A stretch of DNA of 16,220 nucleotides, taken from assembly GCA_024244665.1 (NCBI GenBank), contig JAAEOI010000084.1, positions 1-16,220 on the forward strand, read 5' to 3'. The stretch's first letter is position 1. Each line of letters starts with the position of its first letter. Shown one piece after another: positions 6,771-15,405 of this stretch. Source of the DNA: Bacteroidota bacterium (GTDB lineage Bacteria; Bacteroidota; Bacteroidia; Bacteroidales; GCA-2748055). The position numbers and the translations under genes were made by a program. The notes under the pieces are model-generated. The model was not told the DNA's origin, ran no database searches, and saw only the letters and a list, made by a program, of their open reading frames with translations.

Positions 6771-8148
6771 AGTCATACCTATCGAAGTTGCCGTGATGGC
6801 TACCCACCGGCATAATGAAACAGGCACCGTTTTCTTTAAAGAATTTCACCAAAGCATCGGGATCCCATTTCTCTGCTTTCCAGAGATCGATGCGCTCGTG
6901 GGCAGTAAGCCCTTCCGGGCGGTTTTCAACAGAACCAGGTCCCCAATGCGACCAAATTCCAATCTTGCCATCAGCAAACCATTCCGGCACTTCGTAGTTT
7001 GTTGCCATTGACTCCCAGTTGGGCTCGATTTTTTTCGAGGGGCTTGATCCGCCACTGTTCAGGGGTTTAAAAGCATGCAGTTCAATCTTAGCTTCTTTCT
7101 TTTCGAGATCTACGGTCACTGTCATGTTTTCAAACTCGCGGGAGTATACCCACCCTTTTCGAACAGCACTGCCCAGGGCTTTGCCCGGTGCCAGATCATA
7201 CAAGGGATAATCATCGAACATCCCCTGGGTTTTATTATAGCCGGAGTTATAAATGTAATAGCTGTCAGGTCCGTAAAAGAGTAAAAACGAGGCATAACTA
7301 AAGAGAAAGGGTTCCCGGGTACCTGGCAACACAGATCTCGGGCTACCTCTGGGTATGATCATCTTACCTTTTTTTTGTGCCTTAATAAGGTTGTCAAAAA
7401 GGAATGCTGCTTCTTCCTTGGTATCAAGAGGTTTATGAAAGAAAAACTCAATGAATACTCCTGAAGTGTGATCAACAAAATCCTGCCCCCCCTGCAGGAC
7501 GGTCGAATCAACCCGGAAGCCGTTATAAATGACTATTTTATCTTCACCGATCTTTGCACGTACCTTATCAATCAATTTGAACAGGCTTTCATATTGCTCC
7601 TTCGGAACCTTTGGAGAAGCATCCAGGAATACACCATCCAGCTCACCTCTTAGAACCGGATCGACAATGGCATTCACCCACCACTCCTGTACCTCAGGAT
7701 TATTCAGGTCATACATGGGGACCGGATTTGCTTTTGCGTGCTGAAATACCCAGTCACGGTATTTCCATTCAGGATGTTTATTGAATTCCGTTTGAGACTC
7801 ATAGAAGTTCCAGTTAAGAACGATATTCCAGTACATCAGAACTTTAATGTCCGGGTTTATCTTTTTTAGCTTAAGCGCTGTTCCGATGGTTGCTGCTTCT
7901 GTATTAGGTTTTGGTCCGTAGTCGGCCCAGGCATGTCTTTTTTCGACAGTGAAAATAGAATAGTTCTTTGCGATATACTCATACTCCTCAGGTGTGAAAT
8001 CGTGGGGCTCGCTGAAGCCATGACCATACCTTTGAATCCGATTCTCTGAATGAGCTTGTTCCTGGGCTGATACACCTGTCCCAATGATCACAAAAAGGGC
8101 CACTAATACCCATATAGAAGATTTCGCTTTCATGATAGTCAAAGTCAT
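6745..8148 (-). CDS. GHL15-type putative glycoside hydrolase fused to a truncated GH29 domain
   Basis: The 467-residue product has a signal peptide (best start M6, MKAKSS, at 8133, or M1 at 8148) ending near VSAQ. Residues 40-355 are a barrel-like domain matching the family called hypothetical glycosyl hydrolase 15 (GHL15): RHAWADYGPKPNTEAATIGT (71-90), KVLMYWNIVLNWNFYE (102-117), FNKHPEWKYRDW (122-133), GELDGVFLDASPK (168-180) and HTSGVFIEFFFHK (227-239). D176 or E234 could be catalytic, an inference from position. A Ser/Gly/Pro linker (365-372) leads to a GH29 start: WESMATNYEVPEWF (378-391), KIGIWSHWG (395-403), SHHGNFDRYDSFHPWN (450-465). Compared with the intact GH29 at 361-1899, about 40 residues are missing between ENRP and DLWKAE. 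All sequence after FHPWN, including the nucleophile aspartate, is also lost. The GHL15 part may work; the GH29 part cannot. It starts 15 nt after the β-helix gene stop. Confidence 0.75.
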   Translation of the reverse strand: MTLTIMKAKSSIWVLVALFVIIGTGVSAQEQAHSENRIQRYGHGFSEPHDFTPEEYEYIAKNYSIFTVEKRHAWADYGPKPNTEAATIGTALKLKKINPDIKVLMYWNIVLNWNFYESQTEFNKHPEWKYRDWVFQHAKANPVPMYDLNNPEVQEWWVNAIVDPVLRGELDGVFLDASPKVPKEQYESLFKLIDKVRAKIGEDKIVIYNGFRVDSTVLQGGQDFVDHTSGVFIEFFFHKPLDTKEEAAFLFDNLIKAQKKGKMIIPRGSPRSVLPGTREPFLFSYASFLLFYGPDSYYIYNSGYNKTQGMFDDYPLYDLAPGKALGSAVRKGWVYSREFENMTVTVDLEKKEAKIELHAFKPLNSGGSSPSKKIEPNWESMATNYEVPEWFADGKIGIWSHWGPGSVENRPEGLTAHERIDLWKAEKWDPDALVKFFKENGACFIMPVGSHHGNFDRYDSFHPWNSL

Positions 8149-8163
8149 TAATATATAAGGGTT

Positions 8164-10248
8164 CTATTGCTTTTTAAACAGTACGACTGATCGCCAGGGG
8201 GCGACGGTAACAGATCCTGACACCGGCTTACCCCGGGGGTCCACATATGCTTCTTCCGAGAGGGCAAAGGTTTTTGGCTTATCAGAATCATTATAGAAGA
8301 GCCGGATGAAGTCATCCGGGGCGGTGGATTCATCTGCCATTACCGGTGCATCAAGATTGCCGCTTGCGTAAGTGCGCGCCTCCACCCATTCAGCCGCTGA
8401 GGCATACCAGCGCTCGAAGGCAGGCCGGCCCGGGTTACAGTTCTGATGGAGCTCATAAATGACCTTTGATCCCTTATAGGGCATGGCACATACATTATTG
8501 GTGAACAGCCCCTGGTTTTCCACATCACATTGCTCGGTCTCTTTTAGTGAGAAGCATGTCATAGCCCCATAATTGGCTATTGAATTTGCAGCATCCGTAC
8601 AGACAATGATGTTCTCTTCGAAGCGGTTCCCGGACATGGATGGGGGAGAGGCCTCACCTGGCTCCCGGTCATAAGGATCCCGATCCAGGGTAGTAATGCC
8701 TGCGCCTCTGACCAGCAGGGTGTTGCCCAGGAAGAGGTTGTCATTGGAATTAAAATTGATATGGATCCCCCGGTCGGGTCCCCTGTTGACCTGGGGAAAG
8801 GAGATGGTATTGTTGCGGATAACAAGATTCAGGGTTCCCCTGTCACACTGAATGCCCGTGGTGAAAGGTACTTCCATGTCGGCAATGATATCGCCCAGTC
8901 CAACCGTGTTGGGTATCCCATTCAGAATGATGTTTTCCTCAACCACGCTGCCCAGCTGATCATCATGGGTATAGATGGCTCCCCCATCAAATGCCACCAG
9001 GTTAAAACGGTCAATGACGTTTCGATTTATCTGGTTCCCTCCTTTTAAGTGCTGGATGCCCAGGTAGCCAATATTTCTTAACCTGTTATAGCTTGCTTCC
9101 GAATTTCCCCCCATCAGGTATATCCCATTCCTGCCAGAGCCCCGACCGGCAATCAGACCGATGTTTGAGATATTGTTTCTGGTGACTACAACACGGCCTT
9201 TCCCGTTGGTGCGGATGCCGGCACTGAAGCAATCGCTGATCTCGTTGCTGTTAATCAATGCAGAACTGGCCTCCACACGGATGCCCATCTGTCCACACAA
9301 GCTTACTTCACAATCACGCACCGTAGCAAGCTGACTGCTTTCAATACTGATCCCTGTTGAAACAGCCATTTCAATCTTCAATCCTTCCAGGGTGACGGAG
9401 CTGGAATTTTTGATGTTCACCACAGCCGGACTGAGGGAATAGCGGTAGTTTTTAATATTTGGATTTTCATGGGAGCAGAGATATAGTATTCGCTTTTCCT
9501 TATGATAAAACCATTCCCCGTCCATATCCAGGGTATTCAGATGTTTCTGAAAGAAATATCCGGCCTCCTGCAGGTTCTCATCTCCCTTTTTTGCCGTGGG
9601 CTTCTGATCATTGAGGATGTTTACGACAGTCCCCTCCACTGAGATGACCGGGTAGGGATCATACCTCCAGACATTCTTGCGCAGGATAAGCTCTGCACCG
9701 GCCAGCCCCTCTGCACCGTTCAACTCCGGGTCGAATAGCTTTGTAAATGTCCGGCTGCTGAAAGTATAAAAGGCATCGTTCGTCAGTATATCCCCGTTGG
9801 GAGTACGGCCCAGTGGGAGGGAGGTGCTTCCGCGCATCAGCAGGGCCACATCCGTCACATCCTCGGGCAAAGGCTGTTGATACACATTGCTCCGTCCTGC
9901 CACCGGTGACCAGGCCCCCGTCAGGGTCCTGGCCCCTGAGAGAATGGGTCGTTCACCCTCTCCAAATGCTCCGATTCGGATGTTGGACCCCTTTATCTCG
10001 ATCATCCCTTCGAAGCGTTCGCCCCGTCGGAAGAGAATACATGCGCCCTCCGGGAGGGCCAACTGTTGATTTACCCTGTCCAGTGTAAGCCAGGGCCCCG
10101 AAACACCATCGGTGTATTCAGCCGATTTACCATCCCATGCATCGTTGCCGTCACTGGATACATAGTAGTCAACTGCATCTGCATTGAGCCACCCTGAAAA
10201 CAGAAGAACAAGAGCAAACGCGCAGGGCATTAAAATCTGTCTGATCAT
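8164..10248 (-). CDS. Secreted right-handed parallel β-helix protein with C-terminal β-sandwich
   Basis: The 694-residue product has a signal peptide (cleavage near residue 25, NADA) and no lipobox. A β-helix begins at YYVSSDGNDAWDGKSAEY (28-45), followed by LPEGACILFRRGERFEG, SNIRIGAFGEGERPILSGA and a Trp-containing turn. Many coil repeats follow, such as VTLEGLKIEMAVSTGISIES, ALINSNEISDCFSAGIRTN and VVVTRNNISNIGL. From residue 608 on is a β-sandwich tail (RWYASAAEWVEARTYASG to VTVAPWRSVVLFKK). The fold is shared by polysaccharide lyases and some glycosidases (GH28, GH141 and others), and I cannot assign a reaction. It is the first gene after the susCD terminator and lies downstream of the second copy of the shared element (10309-10335). 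Its length and domain order look complete. Parts of it are repeated as fragments at 6507-6770 and 15808-16220. Confidence 0.8.
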   Translation of the reverse strand: MIRQILMPCAFALVLLFSGWLNADAVDYYVSSDGNDAWDGKSAEYTDGVSGPWLTLDRVNQQLALPEGACILFRRGERFEGMIEIKGSNIRIGAFGEGERPILSGARTLTGAWSPVAGRSNVYQQPLPEDVTDVALLMRGSTSLPLGRTPNGDILTNDAFYTFSSRTFTKLFDPELNGAEGLAGAELILRKNVWRYDPYPVISVEGTVVNILNDQKPTAKKGDENLQEAGYFFQKHLNTLDMDGEWFYHKEKRILYLCSHENPNIKNYRYSLSPAVVNIKNSSSVTLEGLKIEMAVSTGISIESSQLATVRDCEVSLCGQMGIRVEASSALINSNEISDCFSAGIRTNGKGRVVVTRNNISNIGLIAGRGSGRNGIYLMGGNSEASYNRLRNIGYLGIQHLKGGNQINRNVIDRFNLVAFDGGAIYTHDDQLGSVVEENIILNGIPNTVGLGDIIADMEVPFTTGIQCDRGTLNLVIRNNTISFPQVNRGPDRGIHINFNSNDNLFLGNTLLVRGAGITTLDRDPYDREPGEASPPSMSGNRFEENIIVCTDAANSIANYGAMTCFSLKETEQCDVENQGLFTNNVCAMPYKGSKVIYELHQNCNPGRPAFERWYASAAEWVEARTYASGNLDAPVMADESTAPDDFIRLFYNDSDKPKTFALSEEAYVDPRGKPVSGSVTVAPWRSVVLFKKQ
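8228..8292. repeat. 65-bp perfect repeat, copy B
   Basis: This is identical to 6559-6623 and lies inside the tail domain of the complete β-helix gene. The intact copy continues to the gene's natural end, while the other copy ends at a joint, so this one is the likelier source. Confidence 0.9.
9525..9643. repeat. 119-bp perfect repeat, copy A (in intact gene)
   Basis: Positions 9525-9643 are identical to 15995-16113. In protein it covers part of the β-helix segment VVNILNDQKPTAKKG and QEAGYFFQKHLNTL. Outside the block the two genes differ at roughly one base in four or five. Confidence 0.9.
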
Positions 10249-10308
10249 ATTTGAGTGTTTGTTGGTTTAGCCTTGAATAGATAAAATTATTCAATAGTCA
10301 GCCAGTGT

Positions 10309-10335
10309 AATTGCTCAAATACCTCATTTACTTGT
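10309..10335 (-). promoter_or_regulatory. Shared upstream element, copy 2
   Basis: This is the counterpart of 4979-5005, with 22 of 27 positions identical. The 3' half TTTGAGCAATT and the 5' half ACAAGT are fully conserved. It lies 61 nt upstream of the β-helix gene start and about 105 nt past the susD terminator, so it is well placed to start the second transcript. Its TATTTG only partly resembles the Bacteroidota -7 box. Confidence 0.45.
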
Positions 10336-10438
10336 CAGAATCTACGATCTGGGTTCAGTAGCAAGACCGGCCATAAATCTGTAACACCTTTTCAGGACTA
10401 GTCTGATAGATTGCTTCATTATCATTATCGAGAGAACG

Positions 10439-10470
10439 AAAAAAAAGCGCGTGAAGTTCTCACGCGCTTT
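10439..10470 (-). terminator. Intrinsic terminator after susD
   Basis: A perfect 11-bp stem, AAAGCGCGTGA (10444-10454) and TCACGCGCTTT (10460-10470), encloses a 5-nt loop. On the minus strand it is followed by a run of eight T (10446-10439, partly in the stem). It lies 64 nt past the susD stop codon and ends or attenuates the susCD transcript before the β-helix cluster. Confidence 0.9.
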
Positions 10471-10506
10471 ACACCTAATCTAACCTAACCTAAACATCCA
10501 TGAGAC

Positions 10507-10525
10507 ACCATATTTGTAATATGGT
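10507..10525. repeat. Hairpin just past the susD stop codon
   Basis: The arms ACCATATT (10507-10514) and AATATGGT (10518-10525) pair perfectly around a 3-nt loop, 9 nt downstream of the susD stop. No T-tract follows. It may stabilise the 3' end or act as a partial pause site with the terminator further down. Confidence 0.5.
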
Positions 10526-10533
10526 TCGGTTTC

Positions 10534-12258
10534 TTAGTACCCCGGATTTTGATCCAAAAGAGGATTTTTATTTATTTCGCTCTGTGGAATGGGCATGTAA
10601 TATAATTTCTCATCATAAATCCTTTCCTGCAGTAAGGAATAAGTATAGGTCTTAACTTCAGGATCCACCGTACGATCGGTATATACGTCCACCTTCTCGA
10701 CATTAACAAATGTCTGGTCAAGAATCATCCAGCGACGAACGTCAAAGAAACGGTGGTCTTCAAATGCCAACTCTATCCGCTTCTCATGCATTATATCATC
10801 CATGGTAAGTACTGCGAGCAGTGATTCATCGGGCATTTGGGCACGCTGGCGGATAGGTAAGACATACTCGCGGGCCCCGGCTCCATCTCCCAGCATTACC
10901 AGACACTCGGCATAGTGAAGATAAAACTCGGTCAAACGCATAAAGGGACAAAATGCTACCGTACCTTTCTGAAATTTGGATGTATGATCATCCCTCACAT
11001 GTTTATGACAATAATAGCCGGTGCGTGTGAAGTTCTTTGTTTCCTGCAGAACACCACCCTGCCGGTCGTATCCCGGGCGTGTTATTGTATCTCCATTTGA
11101 ATCAAATTCATGATATACACCTGACTCGACTTTATATCCAATCAAATCACCAGAGGGGACACGGGCCATGGTTTCACTGAAATGAGCCCCATCGTAAAGT
11201 ATGGTTTCATAAAAACGCAATTCCCTGTTAGAATATGGATCTTGCCCCATGGTAGTCCTGTCGAATTCAGTCCCGTCAGCCATCTGAAAAGCATCCACCA
11301 GACCTTGGATAGGTGTGGCAAGGCCCCAACCTCCCCAACTGGGAATACCAAAAAGAGTTGAAGAATAATTAAAGAAATGAACCAGGTTTTCGGTATTCAT
11401 ATATTTAGCCATGATTACCTCCGTATTTCCCATGCTTGGTGTATTATACCATACATCGTGGTAAGCTATGTCAGAACCTGGCATGCCATATAAGCTATAC
11501 TGAGGAAGATCAATAACTGCTTTACAGGCATTAGCAGCCAGGGTCCACCTGTTCATATCGTTATTCGGGTTATGCAATGGACTGGCATGATGAAGCAATA
11601 CCTGTGCTTTCACTCCCAATGCAGCTCCAGAGGTAATACGACCGGGCGTTGCCGTTTCAGGTAAATCAGGAATAGCCAGCTCTAATTCAGCTAAAATAAA
11701 AGCAACACAGTCATCATAGCTTGCGCGTACCTGGTCAACAGGATCGTCAGGAGAAAATAAGTTATCAGCGATAATGACTCCACCATAACATTTAATCAAC
11801 TGATTATGGTACCAGGCTCTTAAAAAGTGCATCTCTGCTAACCAGACATCGAGTTTACTTTGCTCTACGTCAAACCTCCCTTGCTCATAGTTGTCAAAGA
11901 ATACATTTATATGTTGAAGAATAGGGTAGAAATTTTTCCAGCCTCCGATATATTCCTGGGTATCCGGATTCAGTCTGTTATTGGTTATATCCTGACCTCC
12001 GCCCCATACGATATGAGGATAGGCTTCATCGGTGGCTTCTCCCCTGAAATGTCCCCAGGTCATTGGCCTTGGCGTACCGATTCTGGTAGTTTGATATCCA
12101 CCCAGCATGAGATAGGCACGATCAACGTAGCCCTGAATTGTATTTTCACTGGCCCAGAATACGCCATCAGAAAGACTGTCCTGTGGTTCTAAATCAAGAA
12201 CATCCTGGCATGAACCCAGGGTCAGGGCTGCTAAGAAAATTATATATATCTTTTTCAT
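10534..12258 (-). CDS. susD: SusD/RagB-like outer-membrane glycan-binding lipoprotein
   Basis: The 574-residue product has a lipoprotein signal with lipobox LGSC (lipidated C17) and the family N-terminus DVLDLEPQDSLSDGVFW. The α-helical core includes LAEMHFLRAWYHNQLIKCYGG, a TPR-like segment typical of the family. The C-terminus has FEDHRFFDVRRW, followed by YYMPIPQSEINKNPLLDQNPGY, the classical SusD/RagB end. SusD proteins sit on the cell surface over the SusC barrel and bind the glycan for import. The gene starts 12 nt after the susC stop, so the two are one operon. It is followed by a hairpin and a strong terminator. The glycan bound cannot be told from the sequence; neighbouring fucosidases suggest a fucosylated one. 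Confidence 0.97.
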   Translation of the reverse strand: MKKIYIIFLAALTLGSCQDVLDLEPQDSLSDGVFWASENTIQGYVDRAYLMLGGYQTTRIGTPRPMTWGHFRGEATDEAYPHIVWGGGQDITNNRLNPDTQEYIGGWKNFYPILQHINVFFDNYEQGRFDVEQSKLDVWLAEMHFLRAWYHNQLIKCYGGVIIADNLFSPDDPVDQVRASYDDCVAFILAELELAIPDLPETATPGRITSGAALGVKAQVLLHHASPLHNPNNDMNRWTLAANACKAVIDLPQYSLYGMPGSDIAYHDVWYNTPSMGNTEVIMAKYMNTENLVHFFNYSSTLFGIPSWGGWGLATPIQGLVDAFQMADGTEFDRTTMGQDPYSNRELRFYETILYDGAHFSETMARVPSGDLIGYKVESGVYHEFDSNGDTITRPGYDRQGGVLQETKNFTRTGYYCHKHVRDDHTSKFQKGTVAFCPFMRLTEFYLHYAECLVMLGDGAGAREYVLPIRQRAQMPDESLLAVLTMDDIMHEKRIELAFEDHRFFDVRRWMILDQTFVNVEKVDVYTDRTVDPEVKTYTYSLLQERIYDEKLYYMPIPQSEINKNPLLDQNPGY

Positions 12259-12270
12259 GATTATAAGATT

Positions 12271-15200
12271 TTAAAAGTTAAGAGTTATACCGCCTGTTAT
12301 GGTTCGCAGGATTTCATAAGATCTCCAGCTATTGATTTCAACATCACGCGAGATCTCCATTCCGTCGAAACAGAACAGGTTTTCACCACTGACAAAAATT
12401 CTTAGTCCCTGAATATTCGCCTTTGTCAGAAGCGATTGTGGTAAGTTGTAACCCAGTTCAACAGTTTTTACCCTTACAAAGGCAGCACTTTCTAACCAGA
12501 AAGTGGAACGCCTGTCATTATTATGGCTTCCGATTTGGTTATCACCAAGGTAGCAATAGGTCTTAGGATATTTATTATCACCCTCTTGCTGCCACCTGCC
12601 TTCATGCCAAGCATTATCATACCTGAGCATTTCCGGCTGGACAAATTGCCAGGCACGTGCCTGGCCCTGCAAACGGACTACAAAATCAAAACCTTTATAA
12701 CTACCTCCCAGATTCAGTCCAAATACTATTTCAGGGGAACGTACTTTGTCGGTCCTGACCCTGTCCTGATCATCAATTACACCGTCTGCCTCATCATAGA
12801 TCCCATCTCCGTTGGTGTCAATGGTCAGCTGATCGATATATCTTATATCACCAGGCTGTGCTCCTGACAGGTGAGGATAGTTATCTATTTCGTCCTGGTT
12901 CTGGAAAAGACCATCGGCCTCAAATATTAACCTTGACAGATCACTTCTGTCATTTGTTACAAGTGCGTCAACAGAGTGTCCTTCTTTCTTCTGAAATTCA
13001 AGTACCCCCGCTGCTTCGTCCAGGTACTCAACGCGGTTGCGGGTGAAGGTGAATGTACCTGCAGCATAGTATGAGAAGTCAGAGCTTGCTCTTTTCTGAA
13101 TTGCCAGACTTCCATCAAATCCCCAGCTATTTACTCTACCCAGGTTCTCATCAGGAAGATCAATTCCATAATAACCGGGCACGGATGCAGTTCTGGGAAT
13201 CAATATGTTCGTTCTTTTGTTGTAGAAGTAGTCGCCTGTAAAATCTATTAATCCATTTGCAAACTGCATGTCAAGACCCACATCATAGGACTCCTGTTCT
13301 TCCCAGGTTATAGCATAGTTCGGGACCCCGTCTGAGGCGAACGAAGGTACTACCAGACCTGCATCTCCTAAAAATGTTTGCCACCATCTGTTGGTCTCCT
13401 GAGAATATGTTGAGAGGTACTGAAACGGGGAAGTGTTGTCAAGACCCATTCTTCCCCATGATCCTCTGATCTTCGCATAATTGATAAAAGCTATGTTATC
13501 AGCAAAGAAAGATTCTTCGGAAATACGCCAGGCGGCAGAAACTGCCGGGAAAGTGCCCCACTTTTTACCATCCGGAAATTTATAACTTCCATCAGAGCGC
13601 AAGGTAAAATCCAGCATATATCTGTCTTTAAAGCCATAGAAAAAACGTCCGAAGTAATGCAGGGCTGCTGTTTCACTCATAGAACCGCCATTTGCATCTG
13701 TTAATTCATCACCTGCATTTATTATTTCCAACAGATTGGTTAAATAATCCCCTCTTGATGCCGACAGGTTTTCGTTAAAGCCTTGCCTTACTTCCATGCC
13801 TGCAAAGACATCCAGCCTGTGATCACCAAAAGTCCTGCTATAATTTAATTTGGTATTAATCTGGCTGGAATGGTTATCACGGTAATTTTTTGTCAATCTG
13901 GGATACTGGGTAGTCCATCCACTTTGAGAGGGTATGTAATCGTCTAAAGTCGGATCGTACTTATAAGTATACCAGGTATTTAACCAGTTGCTTGTTTTCC
14001 CGCTGCCAACACCATATTTTGCAAAACCATCAAGCGAAAGTCCTTCTGTAATCCAATCCAGCTGATAATCGTAGCGGAGAATTCCTGTTAAACTGTTGTC
14101 ATAAACCTTATTATAACCCGCAACTGTTGAACCCAGTATGACCGGATTCAGACCATATTGCATGGTTCCAACCAATCCATTGTCATATCTGAAAATGGTT
14201 TCAGGAAGAGCCTGTTTCGCACGTAACCTGGTCGAAGTAGTATTCTGTTCCTGACTTCTATCCTGTACTCTGGCAGATAAGTCAAGAGATACTGTGAGCC
14301 TTTTAGTGGCCTGAAAATCCAGATTGGATCTAAGCTGGTATTGTTTATAGGAGACAGCAGGATCGCTATTATCTTCTTCATACATTTTGTATTGTCCATC
14401 CTGGCTCAGAAATTCACCGGAAACGAAAAATCTCACCTTTTCCGTACCACCATTAACTGTAAGAGCATGTCTCTGCTGCGGCGCCCAATTGCTAAATGTC
14501 TCATCATACCAGTCCACATCCTGACCTGCATGGGTCAGAGGAGATGATCCCGTCCTTAATTTTTCAAGGGCCACATCATCATAAATAGCCACACCACCTC
14601 CATTGATCTTCTCCTCGTTCATGGCAACAGCAGTCTCATATGAATTTTGCCAGTTTGGTTTTCTTGTAGGTTGGGAAAATGCGACTGTGCTGGTCAAAGA
14701 ATATACAGGTTTTCCTACATGACCACGCTTGGTAGTAACGAGAATTACACCATTTGAAGCGTTTACTCCATAAATGGCTGCAGAAGCATCTTTCAAAACA
14801 GATATATTCTCGATATCATTTGGATTAAGGCGTGCAAGAGTATTTACACTGGTTGGAACACCATCGAGAATCATCAACGGGGCATTGGAGCTTCCAAGGG
14901 TTGCTTTACCCCGCACTAATATATCCACATCCTCGGCACCCGGTCTGCCATCACCCTGAGTGATGACCAGCCCCGGAATCTGACCGGCCAGACCGGTGGA
15001 AATATTAGCAGCATGGCTCTTAAGCATCTCATCACCACTAAATGATGCGACTGATCCGGTGACAGTTGCCTTTGTCCGTGATCCGTATCCGATGACCACC
15101 ACCTGTTCGAGTTCGGTGAGGTCTTCAGACATGATGACGTTGAGAGTAGTTTGTCCGGAAACGGCGATTTCCTGGGAGATATACCCCACGTAAGAAATTA

Positions 15201-15405
15201 CCAGGATTGCGTTTTCAGCAACACCTGGAAGAGAAAAGTTGCCATTCGCATCAGCAATCGTCCCGTTCGTAGTGCCTTTTTCAGCAATAGATGCACCTAA
15301 AAGAGGCGCTCCCGATTGGTCGGTTATTTTTCCAGAAATGGTTTGCTCCTGGGCAAACACAGTCACTGTCATAACCATAAAAAAAATAGTTAGGATTCTT
15401 TTCAT
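12271..15405 (-). CDS. susC: SusC/RagA-like TonB-dependent outer-membrane transporter
   Basis: The 1044-residue product has a signal peptide ending near TVFA (18), then a carboxypeptidase-D regulatory-like domain (about 21-92: QTISGKITDQSGAPLLGAS, ISYVGYISQEI). Next comes a TonB-box-like segment LTELEQVVVIGYG (97-109). The plug domain carries PLMILDGVP (177-184) and LNPNDIENISVLKDASAAIYG (193-213), the signature of the SusC/RagA group, then NGVILVTTKRG. A β-barrel fills the rest and ends ITGGITLNF with a terminal Phe. An Asp-rich loop near residues 860-880 (IDTNGDGIYDEADGVID) may bind calcium, as seen in family members. With SusD it imports oligosaccharides, energised by TonB. There is no STN domain, so signalling to an anti-sigma factor through this protein is unlikely. 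The start follows a 260-nt upstream region with a palindrome. Confidence 0.97.
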   Translation of the reverse strand: MKRILTIFFMVMTVTVFAQEQTISGKITDQSGAPLLGASIAEKGTTNGTIADANGNFSLPGVAENAILVISYVGYISQEIAVSGQTTLNVIMSEDLTELEQVVVIGYGSRTKATVTGSVASFSGDEMLKSHAANISTGLAGQIPGLVITQGDGRPGAEDVDILVRGKATLGSSNAPLMILDGVPTSVNTLARLNPNDIENISVLKDASAAIYGVNASNGVILVTTKRGHVGKPVYSLTSTVAFSQPTRKPNWQNSYETAVAMNEEKINGGGVAIYDDVALEKLRTGSSPLTHAGQDVDWYDETFSNWAPQQRHALTVNGGTEKVRFFVSGEFLSQDGQYKMYEEDNSDPAVSYKQYQLRSNLDFQATKRLTVSLDLSARVQDRSQEQNTTSTRLRAKQALPETIFRYDNGLVGTMQYGLNPVILGSTVAGYNKVYDNSLTGILRYDYQLDWITEGLSLDGFAKYGVGSGKTSNWLNTWYTYKYDPTLDDYIPSQSGWTTQYPRLTKNYRDNHSSQINTKLNYSRTFGDHRLDVFAGMEVRQGFNENLSASRGDYLTNLLEIINAGDELTDANGGSMSETAALHYFGRFFYGFKDRYMLDFTLRSDGSYKFPDGKKWGTFPAVSAAWRISEESFFADNIAFINYAKIRGSWGRMGLDNTSPFQYLSTYSQETNRWWQTFLGDAGLVVPSFASDGVPNYAITWEEQESYDVGLDMQFANGLIDFTGDYFYNKRTNILIPRTASVPGYYGIDLPDENLGRVNSWGFDGSLAIQKRASSDFSYYAAGTFTFTRNRVEYLDEAAGVLEFQKKEGHSVDALVTNDRSDLSRLIFEADGLFQNQDEIDNYPHLSGAQPGDIRYIDQLTIDTNGDGIYDEADGVIDDQDRVRTDKVRSPEIVFGLNLGGSYKGFDFVVRLQGQARAWQFVQPEMLRYDNAWHEGRWQQEGDNKYPKTYCYLGDNQIGSHNNDRRSTFWLESAAFVRVKTVELGYNLPQSLLTKANIQGLRIFVSGENLFCFDGMEISRDVEINSWRSYEILRTITGGITLNF

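Noticed and set aside
8148..8333. Minus-strand open frame across the end of the β-helix gene
   Set aside because: It is an alternative frame of the tail domain; its similarity to a frame at 6512-6760 only reflects the 65-bp DNA repeat.
10474..10493. Short CTAAC-like tandem repeat
   Set aside because: Only about three imperfect 5-bp units; too short for a CRISPR or any known repeat system, and likely chance next to the terminator.
12800..12830. Asp-rich loop in the SusC protein considered as a dockerin or EF-hand module
   Set aside because: A single loop of this type is common in the barrel of SusC proteins; no second repeat is present.
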